In this document: in pieces, positions 35,397-42,729 of the stretch
How positions within the stretch are numbered: position 1 is the stretch's first letter
Layout of the letters: each line of letters starts with the position of its first letter
Origin: Bacteroidota bacterium
Lineage (GTDB): Bacteria; Bacteroidota; Rhodothermia; JANXDC01
NCBI GenBank assembly: GCA_025998875.1
Contig: AP024675.1
Span: 124,001 to 188,000, forward strand
Length of the DNA: 64,000 bases
Direction: 5' to 3'
Program-made: the position numbers and the translations under genes
Notes under the pieces: model-generated
Seen by the model: only the letters and a program-made list of their open reading frames with translations
Databases searched by the model: none
What the model was told of the DNA's origin: nothing

Positions 35397-35459
35397 ACCG
35401 TTTTTCCTCGGCTCAGGGGAACTCTGTAAACGCGGACCGAGCACTTCCGGATCCGGTTC

Positions 35460-36041
35460 CTAGACCCGGGGCAGGACAACCTGCATGGGTTGATCCTGGT
35501 ATTTGCCCTCCCGATCCGCGTAGGTGACCTCGCAGGGCTCGCCCTCCAGGAACAGGAGCTGCACGACGCCCTCATCGGCGTAAATCTTACAGTCGGCCGA
35601 ACTGGAATTGGAGAACTCCAGCGTCAGGTACCCCCGCCAACCGCTCTCCGCCGGAGTGATGTTGGCGATGATGCCGCAACGAGCGTAGGTGCTTTTGCCA
35701 ATGGCCAGGACCGTGATATTCGGGGGGACCTCCAGATACTCCTTGGAAACCCCCAGCCCGTAGGAGTTGCCGGGCAGGATAAAGTAACGCCCCTCCGGCC
35801 CCTCGTGCAGAGGGGCGGGCTCCAGATGCTCCGGATCGAAGTTTTTCGGATCCACGATGCGGCCCGGAATCCGACGGAAAACACGAAACTCCGTGGGACT
35901 GAGCCGGATGTCATAGCCGTAGCTGGAGAGCCCATAGCTGAGCACGGGCAGGCCTTCGAGACGTCGGATCTGACGGGGCTCAAAGGGCCGAATCATGCCT
36001 CGTTCGGCCATCTGACGGATCCACCGATCGTTCTTGATCAT
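35460..36041 (-). CDS. dcd: dCTP deaminase
   Basis: Deaminates dCTP to dUTP for thymidylate synthesis. 193 residues, the usual length. Conserved segments include SSYGYDIRL, FILPGNSYGLGVSKEYLEVP, GKSTYARCG, and the ESGWRGYLTLEFSNSS active-site region, plus the C-terminal YQDQ. It heads a unit with the phosphatase and kinase genes (63-base gap). Confidence 0.95.
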   Translation of the reverse strand: MIKNDRWIRQMAERGMIRPFEPRQIRRLEGLPVLSYGLSSYGYDIRLSPTEFRVFRRIPGRIVDPKNFDPEHLEPAPLHEGPEGRYFILPGNSYGLGVSKEYLEVPPNITVLAIGKSTYARCGIIANITPAESGWRGYLTLEFSNSSSADCKIYADEGVVQLLFLEGEPCEVTYADREGKYQDQPMQVVLPRV

Positions 36042-36069
36042 AGGCCTCTTCCCCGGGGCTTACCGGGTG

Positions 36070-36101
36070 CGAAGATATTACCCTCCTCTCCCCCGCGACA
36101 A
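36070..36101 (-). promoter_or_regulatory. Putative dcd promoter
   Basis: On the minus strand, TTG (36101-36099), 21 bases, then TATCTTCG (36077-36070), seven of eight to TAnnTTTG. The start would be near 36063, about 22 bases before the ATG at 36041. Confidence 0.55.
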
Positions 36102-36230
36102 CGCTGGAGCGCCCCTCCCTGGGCCGCTACGCAGAGCGTGAAGAGGAAATCGGTTGACGCCTCGCCAGGTAAATTGAGAACAGGTCGAAGCGCGCTCGGA
36201 AAACCAGCTCTGGACGTGAGCAGGTGACCA

Positions 36231-36262
36231 TTGACAAAAGATTAATCGAGAGAGTATTTTTG
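36231..36262 (+). promoter_or_regulatory. Promoter of tRNA-Asn
   Basis: TTG (36231-36233, within TTGACA), a 21-base spacer, then TATTTTTG (36255-36262), an exact TAnnTTTG. The predicted start is about 36268, four bases before the tRNA. The best promoter in the window; the rest of 36102-36230 shows nothing else. Confidence 0.75.
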
Positions 36263-36271
36263 CCCGCGCAT

Positions 36272-36344
36272 TCCCCGGTAGCTCAATCGGTAGAGCAAGC
36301 GGCTGTTAACCGCTGGGTTGCAGGTTCGAGTCCTGCCCGGGGAG
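36272..36344 (+). tRNA. tRNA-Asn (anticodon GTT)
   Basis: 73 bases folding as a standard cloverleaf: acceptor TCCCCGG/CCGGGGA with discriminator G, D-arm GCTC/GAGC, anticodon stem AGCGG/CCGCT with loop CTGTTAA (anticodon GTT at its centre), and T-arm GCAGG/CCTGC with loop TTCGAGT. The 3' CCA is not encoded. It fits with gatB in the same window, since Asp-tRNA(Asn) amidation is one role of GatCAB. Confidence 0.97.
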
Positions 36345-36347
36345 CCG

Positions 36348-36372
36348 AGGGGGCCCGCAGGGTCCCTTTTTT
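36348..36372 (+). terminator. Terminator after tRNA-Asn
   Basis: A GGGGGCCC/GGGTCCCT stem (36349-36356, 36360-36367; two G-T pairs) with a GCA loop, followed by a T run ending at 36372. Confidence 0.7.
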
Positions 36373-36648
36373 GTTCGAATCGGCACGTACTCCGGTTTGG
36401 GGCGCGCCGCCCTTGCAGCCTCGATTCGGCGGATTGGGGAAAGCAATGCCCCTGCCCGGGTTTTCCGCAACGAGAAGGAACCCGTCCGAGCTCCAGGCCC
36501 TGCGCTCGATTCCGGCGCACAGATCCTCGGCCCCGCAGGTATGTGCCCCGCCCCCGCGGATCGATACCCGTCCATATATGGCCCGAAGGCGGCCATTGGC
36601 AGGCGCGGCGCGACGTACGGCGCAGCTGTTTCAAGCCTTGGTGCGGCT
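36373..36648. other. Intergenic region after tRNA-Asn
   Basis: 276 bases with no supported gene, no attachment-site duplicate of the tRNA end, and no strong hairpin. Open frames running through the tRNA are translation artefacts. Confidence 0.55.
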
Positions 36649-37527
36649 TCACATACGCGGCAGAAGACCTGACACAGGGGACCCGGGAAGCCTGTACGGC
36701 CCGGGAGCCCCGATACATCCACCCTGCCCGTTTGTCGGCCTGCGCAGCCATAATACCAGATGATCGCCCAGCGCGCGGAGCAGGGGCAGGCGGCTCAGGA
36801 ACGCATCCACCGCCTCCAGCCCCCGAAGCCGGTCAGAAAGGCGCGTCCAGAACCGATAGCCCGGAGGTGGTAGCAAAAGCCAAAGGGCCTCTGCCCCTTC
36901 CCAGATCCAGTCACGGCAAAGGCGCCGCAGTTCCCGGAGCCCGTAGTAGCGCACGGGTATGGACTGGCCATCGACAAGGGCCTCTCCGATGGGATCTTTC
37001 CAGCGCCGCAGCCGTCCCTGTCGGAGCCCGCAGAGCAGTTCATCCAGAACCGCCCATCGGTTGATGACCACAAGCAGCAGACGCCCCCCGGGCCGAAGCC
37101 CCCGGGCTATGGCCTCCATTACGGGTCGGGGATCCGGAACGGCGTTCAATCCTCCGAAGTTGAGCAGGGCCGCCGCATAGTGCTGCGGTTCGGGCTGAAA
37201 ACGCCGGATATCGGCCTTTTCGATGCGCACGGCAGAGGCCCAAAAGGCGGTCTTTTCCCGGAGCACTTCCAGCATTCCGGGGGCCGCATCCACGGCGTGT
37301 ACACGAAAACCACGCTCCAGGAGCCATCGTGCATCCTCCCCCGTGCCGGCGGCCAGATCCAAAATCCACGATCCCGGCTCAAGCCCCCGGATGAGGCGCT
37401 CAAGCAAACGTTGGCGGGCCCTCTGAACCTGTCCGAGTGCGCAAAACCGCTCATCGTATCGGGGCGCATACTGGCTGAAGGCCTCCGGTATACGCTCCCA
37501 GTCAGCTTCGCCTCCAGGCCAGCGCAT
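36649..37527 (-). CDS. Class I SAM-dependent methyltransferase of the radical SAM operon
   Basis: 292 residues. Rossmann methyltransferase with LDLAAGTGEDARWL (SAM loop), VHAVDAAPGML (acidic end of strand 2), then DIRRF and LLNFGGLNAVPD. The C-terminal 100 residues are basic and hydrophobic. The start overlaps the upstream radical SAM gene by 26 bases. Substrate unknown; position suggests it modifies the same product as the two radical SAM enzymes. Confidence 0.85.
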   Translation of the reverse strand: MRWPGGEADWERIPEAFSQYAPRYDERFCALGQVQRARQRLLERLIRGLEPGSWILDLAAGTGEDARWLLERGFRVHAVDAAPGMLEVLREKTAFWASAVRIEKADIRRFQPEPQHYAAALLNFGGLNAVPDPRPVMEAIARGLRPGGRLLLVVINRWAVLDELLCGLRQGRLRRWKDPIGEALVDGQSIPVRYYGLRELRRLCRDWIWEGAEALWLLLPPPGYRFWTRLSDRLRGLEAVDAFLSRLPLLRALGDHLVLWLRRPTNGQGGCIGAPGPYRLPGSPVSGLLPRM

Positions 37528-38851
37528 ACATACCTCCGGCGGCCAGCCAGCCCTTCAGACGGGCTATCGGAGAGGCGGCTCGGCCCGCGTTGCTCACGTA
37601 TCGGGTGGCGAAATAGTAAAACGCCCGTCCGTAGCGCCCCCGGAAATCCAGCTCCCGATCCGAGCTTTCCTCCCAGGGCCGGGCTGGCTTGAGCCGATCG
37701 GCCACTTCACGATAGAACGCCGTTCCCTTGATTGGATAGGCCACGGTGATGAGAAACTCATCCGGACGCGTACGCCGCAGATGTGCGGCTGTCTCGCGGA
37801 TGTCGCGCAGGCCCTCCCCCACATAGCCCAGCATCACAAACAGGCCCACGCGGATTCCGGCCCGCTGCAACAGGTGCGTGGCCTGTCGAATCTGTTCGGC
37901 CGTGACCCCGCGCTCCATGGCCGCCAACAGGCGATCGGAGCCGGATTCCGAACCCAGCCAGACCTGCTGACATCCCATCTCGGACAGAAGCCAAGCGATC
38001 CGGGCATCTACGCGATCGGCGCGCGTGATACAGGTAAAGGGCGCTCGAATCCGGCGTTTTTCCAGTTCTCGGGCGTACTTTTCTAACCAGCTCGGCTTGA
38101 TCGTGAAGACATCATCGACATACCAGATCGATTCAGGTCGATAGCGCTCCATGATATCGGCCACCTCGTCGGCGACGCGCTCCGGGCTCCGTTTTCGAAA
38201 CGTATCGCCGAAGACGGCCTTGCTACACCAGCGACACCGATACGGACAGCCCCGGGCGGTGGACACGGAAACCGATCCCATCCCGTGCGCGGCGCGCCAG
38301 GCGGCCAGATAACGGGCCATGCAGACGGCCTCCCGATCCGGCCAGGGCAGCGCATCGAGATCCGGCACGAGAGGTCGGGGAGGGCCGAAGAGGATCTCAT
38401 TGCCCCTGCGCACCGCGGCACCGGCCACGGCGTGCTCCAACCGTTTTTCCGCCAGCAGGGGTAATAGTTCAGCCAGCGTATGTTCTCCCTCTCCGAGCAC
38501 CACCGCATCGGCCCCGAAAAGCAGATATTCTCGGGGATAATTCGAAGCGTCCGGCCCCCCGACCACGACGCTTTTGCCCGCCTCGCGGGCCAGCCGAATG
38601 AGCCGCAAAGCCCGGGACCGGGTCATGAGGTTTGTATAGATGCCCACCACAGGAGCCCGGGAGGCGCGCAGTCCCTGCTCGACTTCCGACCAGTGGGCAA
38701 AGGTCGTATCCAGCACCTCCACCCGGAACCCCAGCTTTTTCAGGTAGGCGGACAGATATAAGATCCCGAGCGGCGGATAGGGCCGCATGATCCGCCGCTC
38801 CCGGGGATCTTCGGCCAGACAATAGGCGTGTGTCAGCAACAGATCGCTCAT
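37502..38851 (-). CDS. B12-binding radical SAM protein (second of pair)
   Basis: 449 residues. An N-terminal cobalamin-binding-like Rossmann domain (1-150) opens SDLLLTHAYCLAEDP with YPPLGILYLSAYL; the radical SAM domain follows with CPYRCRWC (4Fe-4S cysteines) near residue 205 and GSESGSDRLL. The usual base-off DxHxxG motif is absent, as in many members of this class. Such enzymes often methylate unactivated carbons or rearrange rings. The ATG at 38851 overlaps the first radical SAM gene (ATGA). Clearly paralogous to its neighbour. Confidence 0.88.
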   Translation of the reverse strand: MSDLLLTHAYCLAEDPRERRIMRPYPPLGILYLSAYLKKLGFRVEVLDTTFAHWSEVEQGLRASRAPVVGIYTNLMTRSRALRLIRLAREAGKSVVVGGPDASNYPREYLLFGADAVVLGEGEHTLAELLPLLAEKRLEHAVAGAAVRRGNEILFGPPRPLVPDLDALPWPDREAVCMARYLAAWRAAHGMGSVSVSTARGCPYRCRWCSKAVFGDTFRKRSPERVADEVADIMERYRPESIWYVDDVFTIKPSWLEKYARELEKRRIRAPFTCITRADRVDARIAWLLSEMGCQQVWLGSESGSDRLLAAMERGVTAEQIRQATHLLQRAGIRVGLFVMLGYVGEGLRDIRETAAHLRRTRPDEFLITVAYPIKGTAFYREVADRLKPARPWEESSDRELDFRGRYGRAFYYFATRYVSNAGRAASPIARLKGWLAAGGMYALAWRRS

Positions 38852-40296
38852 CCTGTGGCGGCAGGTTGCTGTTGCCACCAGCGATGCCATCGGGGATCGG
38901 GGCGGGCGCGTAGGCGGCGCACCAGGCCCCAGTACAAGGCTCTGCTCAGCGCCCAACCCAGCACAAGCAGACTGCGCGGCCCGATGGGCTCCCGACCCGC
39001 CCGGAGCCGCCAGATCCGGTGCCGGGCGTGCAGTTCCCGGTGCAGCGCCGGATAGAAATGCGGCCTGTAGTAGGCCGGCGCGATCGGCTCTACATCGTCC
39101 GCGTGCGCCCAGTTGGTGCGCTCCCCGAGCAGGAATCGGGCGCGTTCGAAGAACTCCGTTCCCGGCAGGGGATAGGCGGTGGAGATACCGATCTCATCGG
39201 GCACGAGCTCCCGCACCAGCGCCCAGGTGCAGGCGATATCCTCCGGGGTCTCCTCCGGATAGCCGAACTGCAAAAACCACCCCACCCGGATTCCCCTGCG
39301 CCGGAGCTCGTTCGTAGCCAGGCGCACGTCCTCCGGATCGATCCCCTTGCGCATGGCCTTAAGCACCCGGACGGATCCGGACTCCACGCCCATCCAGAGC
39401 GTTCGGCATCCGGATCGGGCCAGAGGGTCGAAGGCCTTCAGGCGCCGGAGCAGATCGGCCCGCTGCAGACACCGGTAGGGCAGTCGAGGACCGCGGGACT
39501 CAACGAGTTCGGCCCAGCGTTCCAGCCATCCGGGCTGGAGCCCGAAGATGTCATCCATGAACCAGATATGTTCGGCCCCATAGGCGCGGGCCAGCAACCG
39601 AACCTGCTCGAGCACGCGCTCCGGGGATTGGGCCCGGTAACGCCGGCCGAAAAGGGGCTTGGCGCACCAGGCGCATCCATACGGGCACCCCCGGGAGGTG
39701 TTGAGGTTAAAGGAAACATACCCGTGGTGCCGGATCCAGAAACGCCGGTATCGTTCCATATCGACCAGGTCCCATGCCGGATCCGGAAGCTCGTCCAGGT
39801 CCGGTTCCGCCACAGCGCCGGGCTCGAGCAGGGACACAGGATCCCCTCTCCCCCCGCCCCGCGCTATGGCTTCCAGACAGGCCAGCACGAGCGCCTCGTT
39901 TCCCGTCCGCAACACGGCCCATGCCCCGGCCTCCAGGTACGGCTGGGGGTGATCGACAGCATCGGCGCTGGAGATCAACACGGGAAGCCCCCGTCTGCTC
40001 GCCTCCCCCACCATCAAGCAGGCGGCCCGGCGCATGCGCTCCAGGCACATTTTAGAGAGGTAGTGAAAGTGATCCTCATAGAGCAGACACACATCGGCTT
40101 GCGCGCACCGGAGCACATCCGCGAACGCCTCGGGTCCGGAGGCCAGGGTGGCGTCGAAGACCTCGACCCGATAGCCCTCCCGGCGAAGCAGGGCGGCCAT
40201 GAGCAGTGTGGCCAGCGGGGGATAGACCGCCCCGGAGCGGCGCATCTTGGGATGATCCAGACTGAGAAAGTACGCGTTAGCTACCAGAATCCGCAT
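38848..40296 (-). CDS. B12-binding radical SAM protein (first of pair)
   Basis: 482 residues. Same layout as the neighbour: RILVANAYFLSLDHP and YPPLATLLMAALL in the cobalamin-binding-like domain, an unusual LLYEDHFHYLSKMCL segment, radical SAM cysteines CPYGCAWC near residue 215, and GVESGSVRVLKAM. The ATG at 40296 lies 20 bases inside the nucleotidyltransferase gene. No lipid, tetrapyrrole or hopanoid genes are close by to fix the pathway. Confidence 0.88.
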   Translation of the reverse strand: MRILVANAYFLSLDHPKMRRSGAVYPPLATLLMAALLRREGYRVEVFDATLASGPEAFADVLRCAQADVCLLYEDHFHYLSKMCLERMRRAACLMVGEASRRGLPVLISSADAVDHPQPYLEAGAWAVLRTGNEALVLACLEAIARGGGRGDPVSLLEPGAVAEPDLDELPDPAWDLVDMERYRRFWIRHHGYVSFNLNTSRGCPYGCAWCAKPLFGRRYRAQSPERVLEQVRLLARAYGAEHIWFMDDIFGLQPGWLERWAELVESRGPRLPYRCLQRADLLRRLKAFDPLARSGCRTLWMGVESGSVRVLKAMRKGIDPEDVRLATNELRRRGIRVGWFLQFGYPEETPEDIACTWALVRELVPDEIGISTAYPLPGTEFFERARFLLGERTNWAHADDVEPIAPAYYRPHFYPALHRELHARHRIWRLRAGREPIGPRSLLVLGWALSRALYWGLVRRLRARPDPRWHRWWQQQPAATG

Positions 40297-41257
40297 CGAT
40301 ATCCTCCCAATAAAGCAGACGCTCAAGCCCCCAGAGCCGGAGCCGATCCGCATAGGCCGACAGAATGCGATCCTGAAAATCCTCCGGGTGCGCTTTGGAG
40401 GCAAAGGGCGTGCTGCGAAAACGCCGGGCGCGTTCTTCGGGGCTCAGGTGCGGATAGCGGCGCGCCCAGGTGTGTACCCAGAATCGGCGCAGCCGTTCAT
40501 CTATCTCGTCGCACAGCCGGGTGCACGGGGCACGTCCCAGCGGGCGCCGAGGCGCGTTATCCCCTTGCGGAATGGGCCAGGGAGTGTTCGGCAGAAAACG
40601 CCATAACCAGGCGTTGGCCTGCAGAAGTCGGCTTCTGTAGGCCTCTCCCCACAACGGCCGGAGCGTCACCAGCTCGGTAGCTGTAAAGAGATTCCGCTCC
40701 GGAATGCGCAAGTGCGCCTCCGTGACCAGGTAGTTGAGGCACAGAAACCGGCGGCTGTTGAGCAGGGCGCTCTTCTTGAAGGCGATGAGCAGGGAGCGCA
40801 CGATCCAGAGCCGCCGCTCGGCGGTTATAAGGAACAGGTCCACATCGGCGCCGGGATCGGCTACTCCTTTGGAAAGTTGCCCGGACAGGAACACGGCGCG
40901 CACGAAAGGTACCCCTGCCAGAAACCGGCCCACCCATCGGGCGGCGACCATGAGCTGGCGGGCTCGACGTTCCCTTTCTTTGCGCAGGGAGACAAGCTCT
41001 TCTCTTCCGGGCAGGCACCAGAAGCCTCCTATGGGGACTAAAACGGAGTGCAGGAGCGCCCGTCGGAACGCGTACCAGTCGGCCTCCACGGGCAGGAAAG
41101 CCCATAGCTCGTCGGCCGAAAGGACGTGCCCGAAGAGATCAAAGTACAGGGCCGCGCTCAGAGCCCCCTCTGAGAGCTGTTTTGAGCAGCAACGGAGAGC
41201 TGAAGTGGCCTGCTGCTCCGAAGGAAAACCCCGCGGTGAACAGGCAACAGGCCCCAT
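40277..41257 (-). CDS. wHTH-nucleotidyltransferase-like protein heading the radical SAM operon
   Basis: 326 residues. The N-terminus resembles a winged helix (ALYFDLFGHVLSADELWAFL, residues 36-55), followed by LPGREELVSLRKERERRA and the minimal nucleotidyltransferase motif FLSGQLSKGVADPGADVDLFLIT, with DxD at 138/140. The usual Gly-Ser is Gly-Gln here (126-127), so activity is uncertain. The ATG at 41257 has a strong GGAGGAGG Shine-Dalgarno. First gene of the four-gene unit; regulator, enzyme or antitoxin-like roles are all possible. Confidence 0.72.
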   Translation of the reverse strand: MGPVACSPRGFPSEQQATSALRCCSKQLSEGALSAALYFDLFGHVLSADELWAFLPVEADWYAFRRALLHSVLVPIGGFWCLPGREELVSLRKERERRARQLMVAARWVGRFLAGVPFVRAVFLSGQLSKGVADPGADVDLFLITAERRLWIVRSLLIAFKKSALLNSRRFLCLNYLVTEAHLRIPERNLFTATELVTLRPLWGEAYRSRLLQANAWLWRFLPNTPWPIPQGDNAPRRPLGRAPCTRLCDEIDERLRRFWVHTWARRYPHLSPEERARRFRSTPFASKAHPEDFQDRILSAYADRLRLWGLERLLYWEDIDADSGS

Positions 41258-41283
41258 ATTTCCTCCTCCCCTAAGGCGGTGTG

Positions 41284-41315
41284 TACAAATAATAGCCGGC
41301 CTCTGTATGGGGCAA
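41284..41315 (-). promoter_or_regulatory. Putative promoter of the radical SAM operon
   Basis: On the minus strand, TTG (41315-41313), 21 bases, then TATTTGTA (41291-41284). The start would be near 41277, before the Shine-Dalgarno of the nucleotidyltransferase gene. Confidence 0.45.
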
Positions 41316-41340
41316 GACCTTGTTGCGGTACCCGCCGAAA

Positions 41341-41374
41341 AAGAAAACGGCCTGCTCTTGAGAGCAGGCCGTTT
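41341..41374 (-). terminator. Terminator of the SusC/SusD operon
   Basis: A perfect stem AAACGGCCTGCTC/GAGCAGGCCGTTT (41345-41357, 41362-41374) with a 4-base loop lies 23 bases after the SusD stop. On the minus strand it runs into TTTTCTTTTT, a terminator tail. Confidence 0.85.
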
Positions 41375-41397
41375 GTGGACCGGACCGAAAAGGTGTG

Positions 41398-42711
41398 CTA
41401 TCGAGGATAGTTCGGGTTGGAGTTGCGCTCGATGCGCGGAATGATGAGGTAAAGCTTTTCTGCGCTCAAGATCACGTTCCGGACCGGATCCTGGGAGGCG
41501 GGTTTGCCAGCCGCTTCTTCGCGGACCACGGAGGGGATGTAGCGCTGCACGAAATCGGCCCCATAGGTGGCCCAGCGGCGCATGTCCGCGATGCGCTTGC
41601 CCTCCAGCCAGAGCTCCACACCCCGCTCCCGGATCAGCAGAGGCCAGGCCTCCTCGACGGTTTGAGCCGAGACCAGGGGCAGGTTATAGCGGAAACGGGT
41701 GTTGTTGTACTGCCGGACCTCGTTGATCTTGGCCACGGCCGTTTGCACATCCCCCTGTCGGAGGGCGTATTCGGCCTCCAGCAGCCGCATGTCCGTGCCC
41801 TTGATCACGGCGATAGGATCGGAGTAACTCTTGTACTTGCGCTGGCGCCAGAAGGGCCGCCGACCATCCCCTCCGTTCTTGCCGGAGATATCGTACGGCA
41901 CACGGGGATCGCCTTCAGAGACCGAGGGATTGGTGAGGTTCAGCCCCCAGCGAGCGAAGGGCGTGCCCCATACGGAGCACTCATCCCGCAGGTATCCCCA
42001 CCAGTAGAAATAGTTGCGCTCCCGATCGGTTTTATCCGCATGGATCTGGTAGAAGACAAAATCGGTCGGGATCTGGCGCATGTCCTGCAGCGCCTCGCTC
42101 CAGCGGCCAAGCTGGACATAGCACCAGGCCCGTCCGCCAAGGGAGGAGAGCAGCACGTCTCGGTTGTTGATGGCCTGGGCGATCTGAATGGCCCGGTTGA
42201 AATACGTAATGGCCCGTTCGTAGTAGGTCGTATGGGGCTGCGGGGAGCCGCCGTTGATTACGGCCTCTCCATAGTGATCGCCCATAACGCGGTTGATGTG
42301 GCCGGCCCACATGGCCACGGTAGCCACGTTTACGTCGCGGTCCGGGTTTTCGACGAGCTTGCTCAGCCGCTCCACAGCCTGTTCGGCCGTCCAGCGCGCC
42401 TGAGAGGCGCCGGACCATCGACCGTCGGCCTCGGTCCAATCGTCCGGGATCCCGTTGCTGAGCAGGCGCAGGCCGATCCAGGTGCCCACGTGCACGAGTT
42501 CATCGGTGAGCATGGCGCCGGCGTTGTATAGCCCTCCCCCACCAGGGATCGTGGTGGCCCAGGCGAAATCACCCGCTACCCCGTTTACGATGGGGGTAAT
42601 GGCTTTGGGATCATCCAAGTATTCGTCCTGAATCTGCCCCGGGTTGGTCACCGACAGATCGCATCCGGCGGCCCAGAAGCCCACCAGGGCGAGTAGGGCA
42701 AAACGCCTCAT
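41398..42711 (-). CDS. RagB/SusD family outer-membrane nutrient-binding lipoprotein
   Basis: 437 residues. Lipoprotein signal with AAGC (Cys17). SusD-type TPR scaffold: an N-terminal domain with NPGQIQDEYLDDPKAITPIVNG, repeated helices, and the C-terminal LLEAEYALRQGD / INEVR and RERGVELWLEGKRIADMRRW segments. It pairs with SusC (19 bases upstream) to bind and import oligomers across the outer membrane. No glycosidase or peptidase lies in the same operon, so the substrate is unknown; nearby peptidases make peptides possible. Confidence 0.93.
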   Translation of the reverse strand: MRRFALLALVGFWAAGCDLSVTNPGQIQDEYLDDPKAITPIVNGVAGDFAWATTIPGGGGLYNAGAMLTDELVHVGTWIGLRLLSNGIPDDWTEADGRWSGASQARWTAEQAVERLSKLVENPDRDVNVATVAMWAGHINRVMGDHYGEAVINGGSPQPHTTYYERAITYFNRAIQIAQAINNRDVLLSSLGGRAWCYVQLGRWSEALQDMRQIPTDFVFYQIHADKTDRERNYFYWWGYLRDECSVWGTPFARWGLNLTNPSVSEGDPRVPYDISGKNGGDGRRPFWRQRKYKSYSDPIAVIKGTDMRLLEAEYALRQGDVQTAVAKINEVRQYNNTRFRYNLPLVSAQTVEEAWPLLIRERGVELWLEGKRIADMRRWATYGADFVQRYIPSVVREEAAGKPASQDPVRNVILSAEKLYLIIPRIERNSNPNYPR

Positions 42712-42729
42712 GGCCTTTTCCTCCCTGCC

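Noticed and set aside
36272-36344. tRNA-Asn as a mobile-element integration site
   Set aside because: No duplicate of the tRNA 3' end, integrase or prophage gene was seen nearby.
36242-36751. Minus-strand open frame of 169 codons over tRNA-Asn
   Set aside because: It lies antisense to the tRNA, has no recognisable motifs and no ribosome binding site.
36224-36763. Open frame of about 179 codons across tRNA-Asn
   Set aside because: It reads straight through the tRNA and its terminator; such frames over tRNAs are common artefacts.
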